Assembly (NCBI RefSeq): GCF_036884655.1
Contig: NC_088340.1
Span: forward strand, 2,122,001-2,186,000
Source: Musa acuminata AAA Group
Taxonomy: Eukaryota > Streptophyta > Magnoliopsida > Zingiberales > Musaceae
DNA: 64,000 bases
Reading direction: 5' to 3'
This document shows, one piece after another, positions 37,711 to 50,999 of this stretch; within the stretch, counting starts at the first letter, position 1, and each line of letters starts with the position of its first letter. Made by a program: the position numbers and the translations under genes. The notes under the pieces were generated by a model that saw nothing but the letters and a program-made list of their open reading frames with translations, was not told where the DNA came from and ran no database searches.

Positions 37711-37833
37711 TTACAGGTAATTTTCTAAGTAGCTGCTACCAGCCTTTCTGCTTTCAAGCAGGGATGTCTCGGATTTGATCTTTAAATTACCGTCGGTGCC
37801 TGGAATCCCCCTCCCACCCCCATCTGTCTACCA
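35941..37833. other. Intergenic region between divergent PPR and exportin-2 genes
   Basis: About 1.9 kb of very AT-rich sequence with no ORF of interest. It must hold both promoters. A short AT run (37644-37660) and an AAT trinucleotide repeat (37675-37711) lie 120-190 bases upstream of the exportin-2 start. No clear TATA box could be singled out. Confidence 0.5.
37675..37711. repeat. AAT trinucleotide microsatellite
   Basis: About 12 perfect AAT units, preceded by a short AT dinucleotide run, in the proximal promoter of the exportin-2 gene. Confidence 0.9.
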
Positions 37834-40773
37834 ATGGACATCAGTCCCGAAACCCTAGCGTCGTGGTTCCTCCAATCCCTCTCGCCGGAACCCCATCCGC
37901 GCCGCGCGGCCGAGGCCTCCCTCGCCGCGGCCGCTGATCGCCCCGGCTTCGCCCTAGCTTTGCTCCAACTCGTCGCCGCCCCCGCCGTCGATGATCAGAT
38001 CCGCCTCGCCGCCGCCGTCCACTTCAAGAACCACCTCCGCTCCCACTGGGCCCCCTCCACAGCCGTAGCCGCCGAGGAGGCCCCCTCCTCCGCCCCTTCT
38101 CCACCCCCTATCCCCGCGCCCGAGAAGGAGCAGATCAAATCCCTCCTCGTCTCCCTCATGCTCGCCGCCCCGCCCCGCGTCCAGCCCCAGCTCTCGGAGG
38201 CCCTCGCCGTCGTCAGTGCCCACGACTTCCCACAGTCCTGGCCCTCTCTCCTCCCCGAGCTCGTTGCTTCCCTCCGCAACGCAGCGGCGGCCAACGACTA
38301 CCGCGCCGTCAATGGCCTCCTCGGTGCCGCCGCTTCCCTCTTTGCCAAGTTCCGCATTTCTTTTGACAACAACGCCCTTCGCCTCGACCTCAAGTACTGC
38401 CTCGACGGCTTCGCTGCCCCCCTCCTCGAGGTCTTTCTCAAGACCTCCCGGTTCATCGCCGCTAATGTTGCTGGCCCTCCTGAGACCCTCCGCCCGCTCT
38501 TCGAATCGCAGCGCCTCTGCTGCGAGATCTTCCACTCCCTCAACTCCATCGAGCTACCGGAGTTCTTCGAGGAACACATGCGCGAGTGGATGACCGAGTT
38601 CCTGGCATACCTCGGCACTGCCTACTCGCCTGCTGTGGAATCCGAGGGTACTTTGGACGCTCTCAGGGCCTCTGTGTGTGAGAATCTCCAGCTCTACATG
38701 GAGAAAAACGAGGAGGAGTTCAAGGATTACCTCAATGACTTTGCCTCTACCGTGTGGAAACTGCTGATGACTCCAGGTTCTTCGCCATCCCGTGATCAGC
38801 TCACTGTCACGGCCATCAAGTTCCTGACGACGGTCAGCACCAGCGTCCACCACTCGCTCTTCAGTAGCCCTGAGGTGCTCCAGAGAATATGCTCGAGCAT
38901 CGTGTTTCCTAACATCCGGCTTCGTGACGAGGATGAGGAGCTGTTTGAGATAAATTACATCGAGTATATTAGGAGGGATATTGAGGGCAGTGATATCGAC
39001 ACTAGGAGGAGGATTGCATGTGAACTCTTAAAAGGAATCGCGTTGAATTACAAGGAACAGGTTACTGCATTGGTGTCATTGCAGATACAGGAGATGCTGA
39101 AGGTCTATGCAGCCAACCCGGGCGAGAACTGGAAGGAGAAGGACAGTGCAATATATCTTGTGGTTGCACTTTCTCCAAAGGCAGGCAGCAGTAGTGGGTA
39201 CCTTGTGGATGTGGAGAGCTTCTTCACGTCAGTCATTGTTCCTGAGCTGCAGGAGCAGGATGTGAATTCTGCCCCAATGCTGAAAGCAGGTGCACTGAAG
39301 TTCTTTACAGTTTTTCGAGACCAAATTCCTAAGCAAGCAGTTATGACTCTGCTACCCCATTTGGCAAGGTTCCTAATGTCTGAATCAAATGTGGTCCATT
39401 CATATGCGGCAAACTGTATCGAGAAGCTGTTGCTGGTGAAGGATAGGATAACAGTGGTTGGGTCAAATGTGGTCACTTTGACTCCTCGATATGGTTCCTT
39501 GGACATCAATCCTTTCCTGCCGCAGCTGATGACCAATCTCTTCAATGCATTACAGTTCTCTGAGTCACAGGAGAATCCATATATCATGAAGTGCATCATG
39601 AGAGTTCTTGGTGTTGGCAACGTCAATAGTGAGGTTGCTGCACATTGCATCAGTCGCCTGGCATTTGTGCTTTCAGAGATATGCAAGAACCCGAGGAACC
39701 CAACCTTCAACCACTACCTGTTTGAGTCAATTGCTGCACTGATTGGCAGGTCATGCGAGAACGACCAGGCACTCATCCCAGTGTTTGAGGCAAGCCTGTT
39801 CCCAGTCCTTCAGAAAATTTTAGTCAATGATGTGACTGAGTTCTGGCCATATGCCTTCCAAATATTTGCTCAGCTTGTTGAGATGAGTAAGCCACCTCTT
39901 TCTAATAGTTATATGCTTCTATTCCATGTTCTTCTCTCACCAGAATCTTGGAAGAGGCAAGGAAATGTCCCTGCATTGGTTCGGTTGTTGCAGGCATACC
40001 TGCAGAAGGTTCCCAATGAGCTCAAGAATGAGGGGAGATTGCATCAGGTCATACAGATTTCTATGAGTCTTCTTCCTGCTTCTAAAACGGAAGAACTGGG
40101 ATTTTATGTGCTGAATACTGTGGTGGAGAATCTCAGCTTTGACATTGTAGGACCTTACTTCAGAGATATATGGAGTACTATTTTCACTCGTCTGCAGAGT
40201 AGGCGTGCAGTGAAGTTTGTAAATTCTCTTGTAATATTCATGTCATTGATTTTGATCAAGCACGGTCCAAGTATTCTAGTGGATTCTGTAGATGCCCTCC
40301 AGAAGGGTTTATTCATGCAGATCCTTCAGCCATTTTGGATTCCAAATCTGAAGCTGATTTCAGGAGCCATTGAGATGAAGCTGGCCTCGGTGGCTGCCAC
40401 GAGGCTTATTTGTGAGTCCCTAGTCCTTCTAGATCCCTCATCCAGTGAGTTATGGGGGAAGATGCTTGATAGTATCATCACCTTGCTGGCTCAACCAAAT
40501 GAATACAAAGGGGAACAAGAAAACAATGAACCAGATATTCATGAAACATTGGGTTATACCGCAGCCTTCGCTCGTCTTCATTATGGGGGAAAGAAGGAAG
40601 AAGACCCTCTAAAAGAGATAAGGGATCCAAAGGAGTTTTTGGTGACATCATTGTCTAGACTTTCGGCAAGATCTCCTGGTAGGTACAGAATGGTGATTGA
40701 GAAGTGTGTGGATCCGGCTAATCAAGCTGCACTACTCCAGCTCTGTACCACTTTCAATTGTGCAATTGTCTAG
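37834..40773 (+). CDS. Exportin-2 (CAS/CSE1), importin-alpha re-exporter
   Basis: An uninterrupted ORF of 979 residues, close to yeast Cse1 (about 960) and human CAS (about 971). Exportin-2 returns importin-alpha to the cytosol with RanGTP. The N-terminus ([20 protein letters not shown], then [20 protein letters not shown]) is the importin-beta N-terminal region, with [17 protein letters not shown] inside it. The middle carries the conserved Cse1 signatures [34 protein letters not shown] and [12 protein letters not shown]. The C-terminal part contains [15 protein letters not shown] and [24 protein letters not shown]-like helices run throughout. The first 600 bases are extremely GC-rich and the rest near-neutral, a monocot-style GC gradient. 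The stop codon TAG is followed at once by GTAAG, an apparent 3'UTR donor. Plant exportin-2 genes are, as I recall, commonly intronless, so this is not a retrocopy signal by itself. Confidence 0.95.
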   Translation: MDISPETLASWFLQSLSPEPHPRRAAEASLAAAADRPGFALALLQLVAAPAVDDQIRLAAAVHFKNHLRSHWAPSTAVAAEEAPSSAPSPPPIPAPEKEQIKSLLVSLMLAAPPRVQPQLSEALAVVSAHDFPQSWPSLLPELVASLRNAAAANDYRAVNGLLGAAASLFAKFRISFDNNALRLDLKYCLDGFAAPLLEVFLKTSRFIAANVAGPPETLRPLFESQRLCCEIFHSLNSIELPEFFEEHMREWMTEFLAYLGTAYSPAVESEGTLDALRASVCENLQLYMEKNEEEFKDYLNDFASTVWKLLMTPGSSPSRDQLTVTAIKFLTTVSTSVHHSLFSSPEVLQRICSSIVFPNIRLRDEDEELFEINYIEYIRRDIEGSDIDTRRRIACELLKGIALNYKEQVTALVSLQIQEMLKVYAANPGENWKEKDSAIYLVVALSPKAGSSSGYLVDVESFFTSVIVPELQEQDVNSAPMLKAGALKFFTVFRDQIPKQAVMTLLPHLARFLMSESNVVHSYAANCIEKLLLVKDRITVVGSNVVTLTPRYGSLDINPFLPQLMTNLFNALQFSESQENPYIMKCIMRVLGVGNVNSEVAAHCISRLAFVLSEICKNPRNPTFNHYLFESIAALIGRSCENDQALIPVFEASLFPVLQKILVNDVTEFWPYAFQIFAQLVEMSKPPLSNSYMLLFHVLLSPESWKRQGNVPALVRLLQAYLQKVPNELKNEGRLHQVIQISMSLLPASKTEELGFYVLNTVVENLSFDIVGPYFRDIWSTIFTRLQSRRAVKFVNSLVIFMSLILIKHGPSILVDSVDALQKGLFMQILQPFWIPNLKLISGAIEMKLASVAATRLICESLVLLDPSSSELWGKMLDSIITLLAQPNEYKGEQENNEPDIHETLGYTAAFARLHYGGKKEEDPLKEIRDPKEFLVTSLSRLSARSPGRYRMVIEKCVDPANQAALLQLCTTFNCAIV

Positions 40774-43700
40774 GTAAGAAAATTCATTAACTTCTTCAAG
40801 TTATCCTGAATTTATTTGCAACGTTATGGCCTTTTTCTTTCATCAATGGATCTCGTAGTCATGCAATGGGGAAACTATTGACCGATGCTGCATTGTTAAA
40901 CTATTAGAAGTTTTCTGCATTATTGTTCCATGTGCTGATATCATGAGTTTAAGTTGCTTATCTACTACTGGTTAATCAACAGCATATTCTTTTTGGTAAT
41001 CAAATACACAATTTTTTGACAATATTAGCAATCAACAATGATGTTATGCTGCCATATTTATTCTCACTTCAGCTTGTCAGTCTTTCATCTAGCTTGGTCA
41101 AACACCCATGTTAAGGTTGACAGGCTTTTGAGGGGCCTTCCACCTGGAAAGGCCTGGTCTTGATCCCTTGTGCCATGTGTCCTGGTGGGTATCACCTTTT
41201 TTTGATGATGCAAGTTACCAACTTCTATTTCTCCAAGAGATGGGAATTTGCATGCAGAAGAGGTAGACTAATGTGGTAAGATGGGGTGTGACACTGATCA
41301 GAACACTGGAGGGCTTCTCTTGGACACTAGCTTGTGTAACACAACAACAAGCTCGGTTATATGGTTGGATTGTGTGAAATAAACATGACTAGAACTATAA
41401 AAGGCAAGCATGTGGAGATTGCAAGAATTACACTACTCTCTCAGTAATGTACATCCAAATTGCCTCATTATAACACAAGTGAATCTTTTTAAAATTCAAT
41501 TAAGTTGATTTGATGCACATGTTCTTGGTTTTTTATTTGAGATGAAGCATGAGTCAAATTTTGATTGATGAAAACATAAAAAAAATTGAGAGGTTTAAAT
41601 TAAAGGTTTTTTGCCGGCGCATTTCTTTATAAGCTGCATGTCTGAACACTTTCTTGGGTCTCATAGTTTGCCTGCCTTAAACGGCTTGCAGTAGCAACTT
41701 GTGTGGCATAGGTTAAGCCAAAGTGATCATAGCTGGACTGGAGGTTACATTTTCATCATCTCATGTTTTCTTTTAGATTTTTTTGATCTAAGTGATAATG
41801 TAAGTTTTGGTGGCATAGGAACCTAGTCAAATGACAGATTGAAACAGGATGTTTACCACATAATATAGCTAGGCATGGCAGTGTTATAGTAAACTTCGAA
41901 ATAGTTGTAGAACTGGAAAAACATATGTTTTCATGACATAATGGAACTTAGATTCCTTTGATTCAATCCATTATGGTTAGTAGCTTTTTGTTTAGATGAA
42001 CTGGGTAGTAACTTTAAATGTATGCATGGCTTTTGGGCCCAAACAGGAGCTTTAAATGTATATGGAACTTTTGTTTTGTCGCAGTATATGTGCTGGATGT
42101 GTGGGTTACTGTTAGTTGTATGGGTTTTTGAAGGTGGTATCTTTATAGTGTTTGGTTCAAATCACTTTGTTTCCTTGATAGTATGTGATCCTTTAATCGG
42201 GGCAGTAGCCAGTCTGAATAGGAGAAACGAAAGAGAAAAGATATAATTTAATACTAAACTATGATGAATCTTGTTTGATAATGGAATTAACCAATATCAA
42301 TACAGTCTTTACTCTAGGGGAGAAACGTTTTTTCTTTTTGGAAATCTCGGAATTGTACAAAATCTAATCCAACTCTCAACATGATTATTAATGGCATAAG
42401 GTCTTCCAACCTTGTTTATATAATACAGGAGGACTCAAATATAGAATAAAACTTTAATTATGACTCTAAACTCAATCTATAATAGAAACTAAATATATAG
42501 ATAAAAATACATTAAAACATAATACAAAATAGAAATCCAACTTAAATGCACTTATTCAGTGCTCATGTAGGGCAGTTTAGGGCCCAAATAAGTTGCGCCA
42601 TCCCCGTATCAAATGAGGCCTTGGGATTCAGATCCTAGGAACGTGTGGTGATGTTGATGATGGAATTTTGAGGTTGATTGGCTGAGTTCCTGTGATCAAG
42701 TATGGAAGTTCTATGAAATCCATGTTAAATATGGTCTTAATTTAATCAAAGGTCTGTTCTGAATAAAAGTTTATCTATCCTTAGTTCAGCTAATGAACAA
42801 GGAGTAGGATTTCTAAAGGTATATCAAGATGACAGCAGATTATCTGCAGTTTTATTGGGAAATTTAATGAAATAAGCTGTTGATCTGCTGCTTTGTTGGA
42901 AAACAGCTGAGAAAAATGCATCAACTCAATTTCCATAATAAAGAGATCTGTAGAAGACATACAGATCATAACTGGACCTTTTTTCAACCTACTAGGACTC
43001 CCAGACCTTATAGGACTCAGACTAACCTAAGTGAGTACTTCGAGTTTTAAGTTCTAATGGACAAATAATGTCGTGAAATTCTATGGAAGTGTAAGAAAAC
43101 AGTAGTCAATAAAAAGTAAATTTGGTGGCCATATTTCTTATTAGTCTTATGTAAGAAAACTACATTTCACTTTTTTGCCATTGAAGTTTAATGTTTTCCT
43201 TTTTGTCCAAAGAGATTTTAGTATATGGCTTTTAATAATTATATAAGAAAGCTAATGTTCTGCTCTCATGGAATCCTAGTGGTGATGATGCAGATCAGTT
43301 TTATTTGTTATGTTTTAGAATTTATTTTTTTTGCAAATTCTTTATGCGTCAAAACTTTATCGATATAGTAAACCATCTACATACGTGGGATATGCACCTA
43401 CATTATAAATGTATGCGGGTATATTGGCAGGTGCATGAACTGTTACTTAAGCTATGAGTGCAACATAAGACAGATGTTTGAAGGGATCAAAATGGCTGTG
43501 TGTTTTAAAAGCTCTACATAAATGAAAGATTTATATAGAGAAGGTGGGTGGCTTTTGCTAATGTTGATCTTTTGCTAATGTGAGATCTTGAGTGAGTAAA
43601 TATATATAACCTTATGCCTGCAATTCAAAACTCTTTAAATGACTCAAACATTGGTCATTCAGGAAATGGAGTAAAATTTTCGTGGTGCAAAGGCTAATCC

Positions 43701-44290
43701 TCTTAGATTATGATATTGATTACAAATAAAAGAAAAATGTATATGTAGTATCAACAACAATCATAGGCCTGGAGTTTCCAACTTTTTGGAGTCAGTTACA
43801 TGGGTCTTTTCTTACTAATGAGGTCTATTGAGGAAAATCCAGTGCGATCAAGTATTTTGTTATTTCTCTTAATGATAAACCATTTCTTGTTTAGACCTAT
43901 AGGTGTTGTAGGACACACCATGACCTTGCATCAATTCCATATGCGATCTAACCCCATAGTGAGGCCAGTTAAGATTTATGTTCTTATAAGACATCACAAA
44001 GTTTTATGCTAGCTTGTGAATCGCCTGAGACAATTTCTCCTTTTCCAGAGCTTGAGATTGTTGGTGAAGTAATTTTAACAAAGAGTTGTCATTTATGGTA
44101 TTATAACATGATTTCTTGTTAGTGTAACCCATTGAGGATAAAAAAAACATCTGGTAAAAGAAATGCCTGGTGAATGCAGGTTCTGGCACAGATATGGCTA
44201 TATGCAGGCCCCATCCATAATGTTGTCACTTGTATGTTTATCAATAGTTATTTCTCCTGCTAATTTCTTTTTTTCTTTTCAATTTTCCAG
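40774..44290 (+). other. Probable 3'UTR intron of exportin-2
   Basis: The stop codon abuts a consensus donor (TAG|GTAAGAAA). A polypyrimidine tract and acceptor (TTTTCAATTTTCCAG) lie at 44276-44290, and another acceptor-like site (TTTGCAG) near 44771. No coding sequence is recognisable between. An intron directly after the stop would place no junction far downstream of it and so should not trigger decay. The alternative is simple intergenic DNA. Confidence 0.35.
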
Positions 44291-46562
44291 GAATTGAAGA
44301 AATTGCAGGCAGGGAAACGAGTCTAAATTTCTGTCATGGGATATTGCACAAATAAGCATTTGTGAAGCCGGTGGTATCGGTATCGATCAAGGAGATTGCT
44401 GAGTTTTGGTGGATCAGGGTGCATCTTTGGGTTTTGATTACTGATGTTGCCTGAGAAAAGTTAATTGTTTGTTGGAAAGCTTGTTTATGTCTTGAACTAG
44501 TGAAAACGGTGTCTAATTGAGATGATGATGCATGGTTTTCCTCTCTAGGGGTTTTGGCAGTGTTCTTCTGAGTAAACACCTATGGGCTTTATACTGGTTA
44601 AATATGGGCAAAGATTGTTGCTGGTGTTGGTGATACCAGTAAATTTTGTTTTTCCTGCTATTTTCATTTATCAAGAGAGAGCATAAATTTCTAGGCAGCT
44701 CTTCAATGTTCTCATTCTCTTGGAACTCCTACCTTCGTGAATATGTGCTTAATCTTGTTTAATCTTTGCAGGATGGACGGTTGGACCAGAGCCAAATTCT
44801 AGGACAGTTCAAATCAAAATTAGATTTGACTTCCTCTTGATCTCACTTGGCTTTCTCTTTCCTCTACTTTTCCTCTTTCATCTCTGTCGTTTTGGTATTA
44901 CATCAACCATTCAAAGAGGTTTGAGAGTGGGTGGATTGTGGCCCGCGGAGAAGCCACCCGATCTGATGTTTTCTTTTCTGGTAGCGAGTATTCGTGATAC
45001 CTTCATTAACAAGTTCTTGTTGCTGTTTTGCATATGAACGATTTGCTAGACCCTTTTTTTGTCGAAATGTATATTTATAATTTTTCTATCATGCTCATAG
45101 GGATATCGATTTGAAATTAAATGATGTTGTTGTGTTGATTGATGTATACTAATTTCAATGACATATCAACAACTTTTAAAGTTTTATGGAAATCTATCTA
45201 TATGCTAACTTTATATCTAGAAATATAAATACTAAAATCACTAATCTTGGAGAGTTTTGTCACTATCCCAAGTAAATCATTTTATGATATTTGAAGAAAG
45301 CATAACAAACTTGACAATCGAGGTGCCTTTTCCCCAGCGAAATTTGTAGGAATTTTCTTCAATAAATTAGGCAATCAGATTCCGATGCTATAATACTGCC
45401 TACCCTTTTTGAGTTAGGAACTATAATACTCTTTAAAAGGGTGTTTTGGGCTTCGGAGCAAGTTATTATCGGTAGCCTACTACTGCTCAAATCGAATCGG
45501 TTCCTCTCGTCCATCCATAGACTACTTCCGGTGGGCGCGACAGATCTCGGGGTGGCTTCCTCATTCCTTGTGGCAGCACTTCTCTTCGTCTTCACTCCTC
45601 GGCCTAGGTAATCATGGTTCATGCATCTTGGTGTTGCACGCCAGATGTTTGTTTTTGTTCCTGTGCGAAAACGTTGCCGTTCCCTTGATTCATTAAACCC
45701 ATAAAACCGCGTATTTCACCATGCTGATACTGGTGAAATACGGGCCCTTAGTTGACGCAAACTGTGTGCTATTGTTCGAGGATTGTCTTTTGATTCAGCT
45801 GCTCCCATGCTGGTATTGGCCTCGAATCGATGCTATTGACCCTACCGCTGATTTTTCTATCCCCGTGCTTCCTTAAACCCATCAAACCGCGTATTTCACC
45901 GCTTGCCATGCATTGCGCCGCTGAGCCTAATAGGAATTATGGGCCAGGGAACCATTAGAGTAATATTCAAGTACTTTTACCGAAGAATGACACTCCCGTG
46001 TCAATCTATAAGAAAATACCTAGAGAATATGCTACTCTATAGCTTCTAATCTATAAGAAACGATTCACAGCTGGTAAGGAGGAAGGAGAGATGAGAAGGA
46101 AGAGTCGAAGAGGGACAATGTGAAGGAAAGAATGGGAGGAGGAAGGGGGATGAGGAGGCAAAATAGATGGCCCATCCCACCTCATAGCAATACAGCTATC
46201 CCCCTTGGCCCTTCAAAATGGGGCACCAAAGTTAACACAGATAGATCAGCACTAATGTGATGAAAAACCAAGCCAACCTTACACACTGCCCTGCTGAAAG
46301 TAAACATCATTCTGAGATTTCCAAATCCACCATCGATCAGCACTTCAACAGACACTTTGAATTTCTCAAATACATGATATCTTATCATAAACTAAGGCAT
46401 TGCATTTTCCTGAAATGACTCTGATGTGCGGTATGGCATAACACTATACAGTCTTTTATGTTATACAATGATCATTGTGAACCATTTTTCAGTTCTTCTG
46501 TTTTTCTTTTTCCCTGCGATATCTGATCAATTATTACTTAGTAAAGTTTCTCTTTTCCAGAT
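44291..46562 (+). other. Exportin-2 3' flank and CNX3 5' leader region
   Basis: Probable exportin-2 3'UTR lies around 44291-45050. A GC-richer leader-like stretch at about 45480-45606 ends at a donor (CCTAG|GTAATC). It would splice to the CTTTTCCAG acceptor at 46560, two bases before the CNX3 ATG. The leader intron contains the direct repeat and hairpin described separately. No other gene seen. Confidence 0.4.
45693..45900. repeat. 28-base direct repeat 180 bases apart, first copy in a hairpin
   Basis: Copies at 45693-45720 and 45873-45900 differ at one base (CCCATAAAACC versus CCCATCAAACC). The end of the first copy, CGTATTTCACC (45710-45720), is followed after 11 bases by its exact reverse complement GGTGAAATACG (45732-45742), giving an 11-bp perfect stem. 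The second copy has lost the partner arm. Confidence 0.75.
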
Positions 46563-49500
46563 ATGTTTCTTAGACATTTAAAGGCTCACCAGTCTCTGGG
46601 AAGATGCTTCATCAGTAGCAATAGCCATGATCTTGCAATTGCAGAGCTAAACAAGGTAAATGTCACTAACTCTACAGTGTTTGTCAGTTGACTATTAAAG
46701 TTTTGTATATCTGGCTCTTTTGTTTATCGGTCAAAATATATTAATCATCAATGGATTTCATCCAATACAGGTTTCTGATTTTTATTTATTTCACTTGTGA
46801 ATTTTCACAGCCTCAAATACTAATTGGACCAGTACATATTGACCAGTATTTCACTTGTCTGATCAAGGACTGGTACCAGATCATATGGCTAGGTAGAGGT
46901 TGATAATTGTTTTTTTATTATATCTTAAGTGATATTGAGTGGTATAGGTCAGTATTTTGGCTTTTATACTAGTGTTGTTTAGGTCCGACAAGATGTTGAA
47001 ATTGATGTCAAGCTGAGATTTTAAATCATGAATTTGCACTAATGTACCGAATATTCTTAGTCATGTATTTCCATCAAGGACACGATAAGTTCTCTTTTTC
47101 TTTATCAGATTGATACTAGATTAATGCAGAGAATCAAGTTATATTGTGATAATTTCTTGAATGATATTCTCTTAGTTTTTAATGTGAACTTTTGTATCTG
47201 TGTTTGCTCTTCATTCTAGGAAAAAAATTGGTTTTAACATAATTATTATCTTATTGTGGGACAATTTTACTTAAGATGCTCAAACACACCTTATTATCTA
47301 AGAATAGAAGTCCAGTAGTGTATCCTTGCTTCTGCTCAAACTAGGGCTGCAACTAGGTACGGTCTAGTTGGAACCAACTTGAGCTCAACCTGGCTCTATG
47401 TCAGGCTTGGGCAATGTTTCATTAGGCATATGTTGGATTTTGGCATTAAATTTCTTGCCTAATACAAACTGGACCACCCGAGGACCACCAATCCAAAGTT
47501 AATTTATCATGTATACATATTTTTGTGATAATTCTGTATCTCGCTTTTTTGTTTCAAAACACAGCTACCCTTTTCATCTCCTTCCATCTCTTTTCCCATA
47601 GCTCTCTCAAGTTCCCTACAAATCTGCTGACTCTAAAAGTCAATAATTACATACTGTATGCCTCTTTAACCAAAATAATCAACTGTGGCCATTTAATCCA
47701 TCAATCTCTCTCCAAAGAGACAAACAACCCTAATCTCAAAACAGTAGCACTTTATCTAAGTCAGTAGGTTGCCATCGTATCCATTGTCCATTATAAATAT
47801 TTACCTCTAGAAACTAAATTCAAGCAATGCTTTGTTATTTTTGGTTATTTTCTATAGCTTTTAATGTCTGTATAAAAAATCTAGTTAATTCTAATTTGGA
47901 CTGAATTGGGATCAATAGATCCAAATGGACCAGCTTTTGAAACAATTCACTATTGCATTCACCATAGCCTCACCTAGTCAGGCATGAGGTAACTGAATTT
48001 AACCTCGTTACCCAAACTAGATCTGAAGCCTGATTTATGTTAATCATAATCAGGTTGGACTAAGGTGAGGATACAGGTTGCAGATCAGATCAGTTGGGTG
48101 TGGGTCCATCTCATTGAGATTAAACACACATCTAAGTTGATCTGACCTGCCCGTGTTGCAGCGCCAGCCAAACCCCATTCATTTACTGTTGGGAAATGTG
48201 TTGAGAGACTTCCCATTGTCTCAGTAACACTTATTATTTATGGAACATGGTGCCTACATGGAGTGAAAATTGTTAAAGAGGAATTCAAGAATGGACATGG
48301 TCCATTTTTTAAAACATTTTCCGTTGGCAATTAGTTAAACCACGTAAAGGAAGCTTAATATTATTGATTTTACTTTTCAAAGAAACTGAATTGGCATTCT
48401 TGATCAAGTTGAACATTTGGCTGGTACTCTGATTTTGAAGATATATACAAAATCCTCTTATGCTTATTACTCCAACTTTGGTGACTTTCCATCTCTGACA
48501 GTGCTCCATTGTTTATTACCAATTAGGGGTAATTTCATATGTACCTTCAAATATGTAAAAAAATCACATGTCAGTCTCTTAAAGTTGCAAATATTATTGT
48601 TGCCTTTGTAATTTTCGAAATTTTCTATATACTCCTTGGGAAAAGTTAGATGTGCAATGTAACATAACTCATGCTTGGTGTCCTCCAAGTTTACATGTCC
48701 ATCCATAGTAACATGATGTTGTAACCAAGAATTAGCTAAATTGACAACTATTGCCATATTTATAAACAAAGTAGCATGAAAGTGATAAAATCTTTGAGCA
48801 ACCTAGTGAGGATACCAGTGACAATGATGCTACGGAAATACTTCTACTATAACAATGGTCATGATTTATGCTAATGAACTCTGACAGTTTTGCATTAGCT
48901 GGCAATGACCGAACATGATCATCACCACCTTTTCATATGGACATGGGCTTGAGGTTGGTGTTAGCCATAAATACTATCACAATTATTTCCGGGTATTTTA
49001 TTTTTCTCTTATCATCTGATTACAGACAAATTGAATTGTAAACCTCACCAATCTTATTGGTGTCAGAAAACATGCACATTCATGAGCCTCGTGTCCTAAT
49101 CATGGTACCTTCCTTTGTCACATGTATGTGTAATTTCAGGAACTGGAGTCAATCTTTGGCGAACCTCCTTCATCCAGTGCCTTAAGTTCAAATGCTTCTC
49201 AAGTGTCCCATTTTACTTCCCCTAGTTCAGAAGATAAGCCAACAAACCTGACTCATGTTGATGGTAGTGGACACGCCAAGATGGTAGATGTGTCCTCTAA
49301 AGTAGAGAGCAAAAGAGCTGCAATTGCGAGTTGCAGAGTTCTTCTAGGCCAAAAAGTATATAACTTGGTTGCATCAAACCAGATAGCAAAAGGAGATGTC
49401 TTGACCGTGGCAAAAATCTCTGGAATTAATGGAGCTAAGCAGACCGGCAATCTCATCCCTTTATGTCACAACATTGGGCTCACACATGTTCGTGTTGATC

Positions 49501-49718
49501 TAACACTCAATGAGAAAGATTACAGTGTAGAGATTGAAGGGGAAGCTGCGACAACAGGGAAGACAGGAGTCGAGATGGAAGCAATGACTGCCGTCACCAT
49601 CGCTGGACTTACAGTGTATGACATGTGCAAAGCTGCTTCTAAGGACATTTGCATTACGGATGTTCGCCTTGAACACAAGACTGGAGGTAAGAGTGGCCAC
49701 TGGTCCAGAAAAGAATGA
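46563..49718 (+). CDS. CNX3: Cyclic pyranopterin monophosphate synthase (MoaC/CNX3), molybdenum cofactor step 1
   Basis: Two coding exons, 46563-46655 and 49140-49718 (223 residues), joined in phase 0. In plants CNX3 works with the radical-SAM enzyme CNX2 in mitochondria to make cyclic pyranopterin monophosphate from a GTP-derived intermediate. The MoaC domain is complete: HVDGSGHAKMVDVSSK, KGDVLTVAKISGINGAKQT, the signature NLIPLCHNIGLTHVRVDL, GVEMEAMTAVTIAGLTVYDM (with the catalytic-region Asp of YDMCK) and the C-terminal KTGGKSGHWSRKE. Exon 1 (MFLRHLKAHQSLGRCFISS) is basic, hydroxylated and without acidic residues, fitting a mitochondrial presequence. The start is the first ATG after the 46560 acceptor. 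The single intron is 2.5 kb and contains a possible hAT-type element. Confidence 0.92.
47344..48165. mobile_element. Possible non-autonomous hAT-like element in the CNX3 intron
   Basis: GGGCTGCAAC at 47344-47353 is mirrored by GTTGCAGCGCC at 48155-48165, an 8-base exact inverted match plus an imperfect end. Both ends carry subterminal GGTTG/CAACC-type motifs (AACTTGAGCTCAACCTGG on the left, CAGGTTGGACTAAGG and GATCTGACCTGCCC on the right). No transposase is present. I could not find a clean 8-base target duplication, so this is tentative. Confidence 0.3.
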
Positions 49719-50588
49719 TTCATCTTTTACGCATCACTTTCTACAAGCATTTGAAGGATGAAGATGCCGACTTTTTTATGCATAAATTATTAGAAGCCAG
49801 GAAGAAATCTGTAAATTGGTATCTATGTTTTTGTCGATGGAAGGATATTGGTGTCTTTGGAATCATTTCCTTTTGCCTTTAAATTATAAGTTCCGATGCC
49901 AAGTTCTTGAGAAGTTATGCAGACTACTACATACATGTGTATTCTTTTTTTTTTCCTAGTCAAAATATATCTTATCCAATCAACCAACCCCAAAGAATCG
50001 AGATATATGGCTTGTTATATAGAAGAGATCCCAGTTCAATCAACCAAACTTAAAAAGTCTTCTTTTGTTTGCAGGAGGGTGTTTTCTTCTTATTCCTTGA
50101 TTTCAATTCTTCTCGGATCATGTGTTCCACTTCCTTTTTCTTTATAGCAAACAAAAGCATCTATTTCTGCCACACTTAAGCTACGCTTCAGCTTTGGACG
50201 TCATGAATACGACACAAAGAGATTAATAAGTAGGGTTGACATCTGATGCATTATGTCATTTCTAAAACGTTGTAGTCGTCTGCAGATCGAATGGAAAAGT
50301 CGGAAACCAAGATGGATGGACAAACTGAAAGGGACTGCAGCGAATTGGAATGTTCTATCCCTTCAATTCTGCCTCTCGGTTGGATTAGAACATCATCAGC
50401 TTTAAGCAAGCCTTCTGTTTGTGTTTGTTGATGACCAAGCTTTGCTTTGTCGACTTCTTTGCTGGCTGAAACCAACAACAAAAATATTTTCTTTTTCTTT
50501 TTTTATTTTATTTTATGTTAGACCCAATTGCGTGGGTCCCACACGCTAATAGATATCTCATGTGAACTTTCAGGTGTGATTTATTCCG

Positions 50589-50590
<2 letters not shown>

Positions 50591-50627
<37 letters not shown>
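50591..50627. repeat. TA dinucleotide microsatellite
   Basis: About 18 TA units with one interruption near the 3' end, in the CNX3-CBL spacer. Confidence 0.9.
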
Positions 50628-50973
50628 TCTCTTTTTCTAAATTTTTGGTAAGCACTAAAATATCTCCAAAAGATTACAAAATGAGTACTCATTTACTTGC
50701 TTCCTATATGAACTAATAATACATGCCTATGATAATTTTTATTTTATTTTGGTGTAGAATTTAAACTGATCCAATCATATTTTATGGCACATTAGATTGA
50801 GTGTGTGTATGTTGGAGCTGCTTAATCCTGATCCCTAGGAACACCCATAAGGAGACAAAGAAATGAAAGAGGGTATCCAAACGCGACAATGACGTGCTTT
50901 GGACTTTCTGTTTCTTTAGTTGCAACTAAGCTTTTAAATGATACTGATACCAAGTGATGACGATGGATGTTTT

Positions 50974-50999
50974 GAGAGAGAGAGAGAGAGAGAGAGAGA
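50974..50999. repeat. GA dinucleotide microsatellite
   Basis: About 13 perfect GA units, upstream of the CBL leader. GA runs are common close to plant promoters. Confidence 0.9.

Noticed and set aside
37954..38853. Antisense ORFs of 99-193 codons within the exportin-2 gene.
   Set aside because: The GC-rich codon pattern of exportin-2 leaves antisense frames open; translations are Gly/Glu/Arg-rich with no motif.
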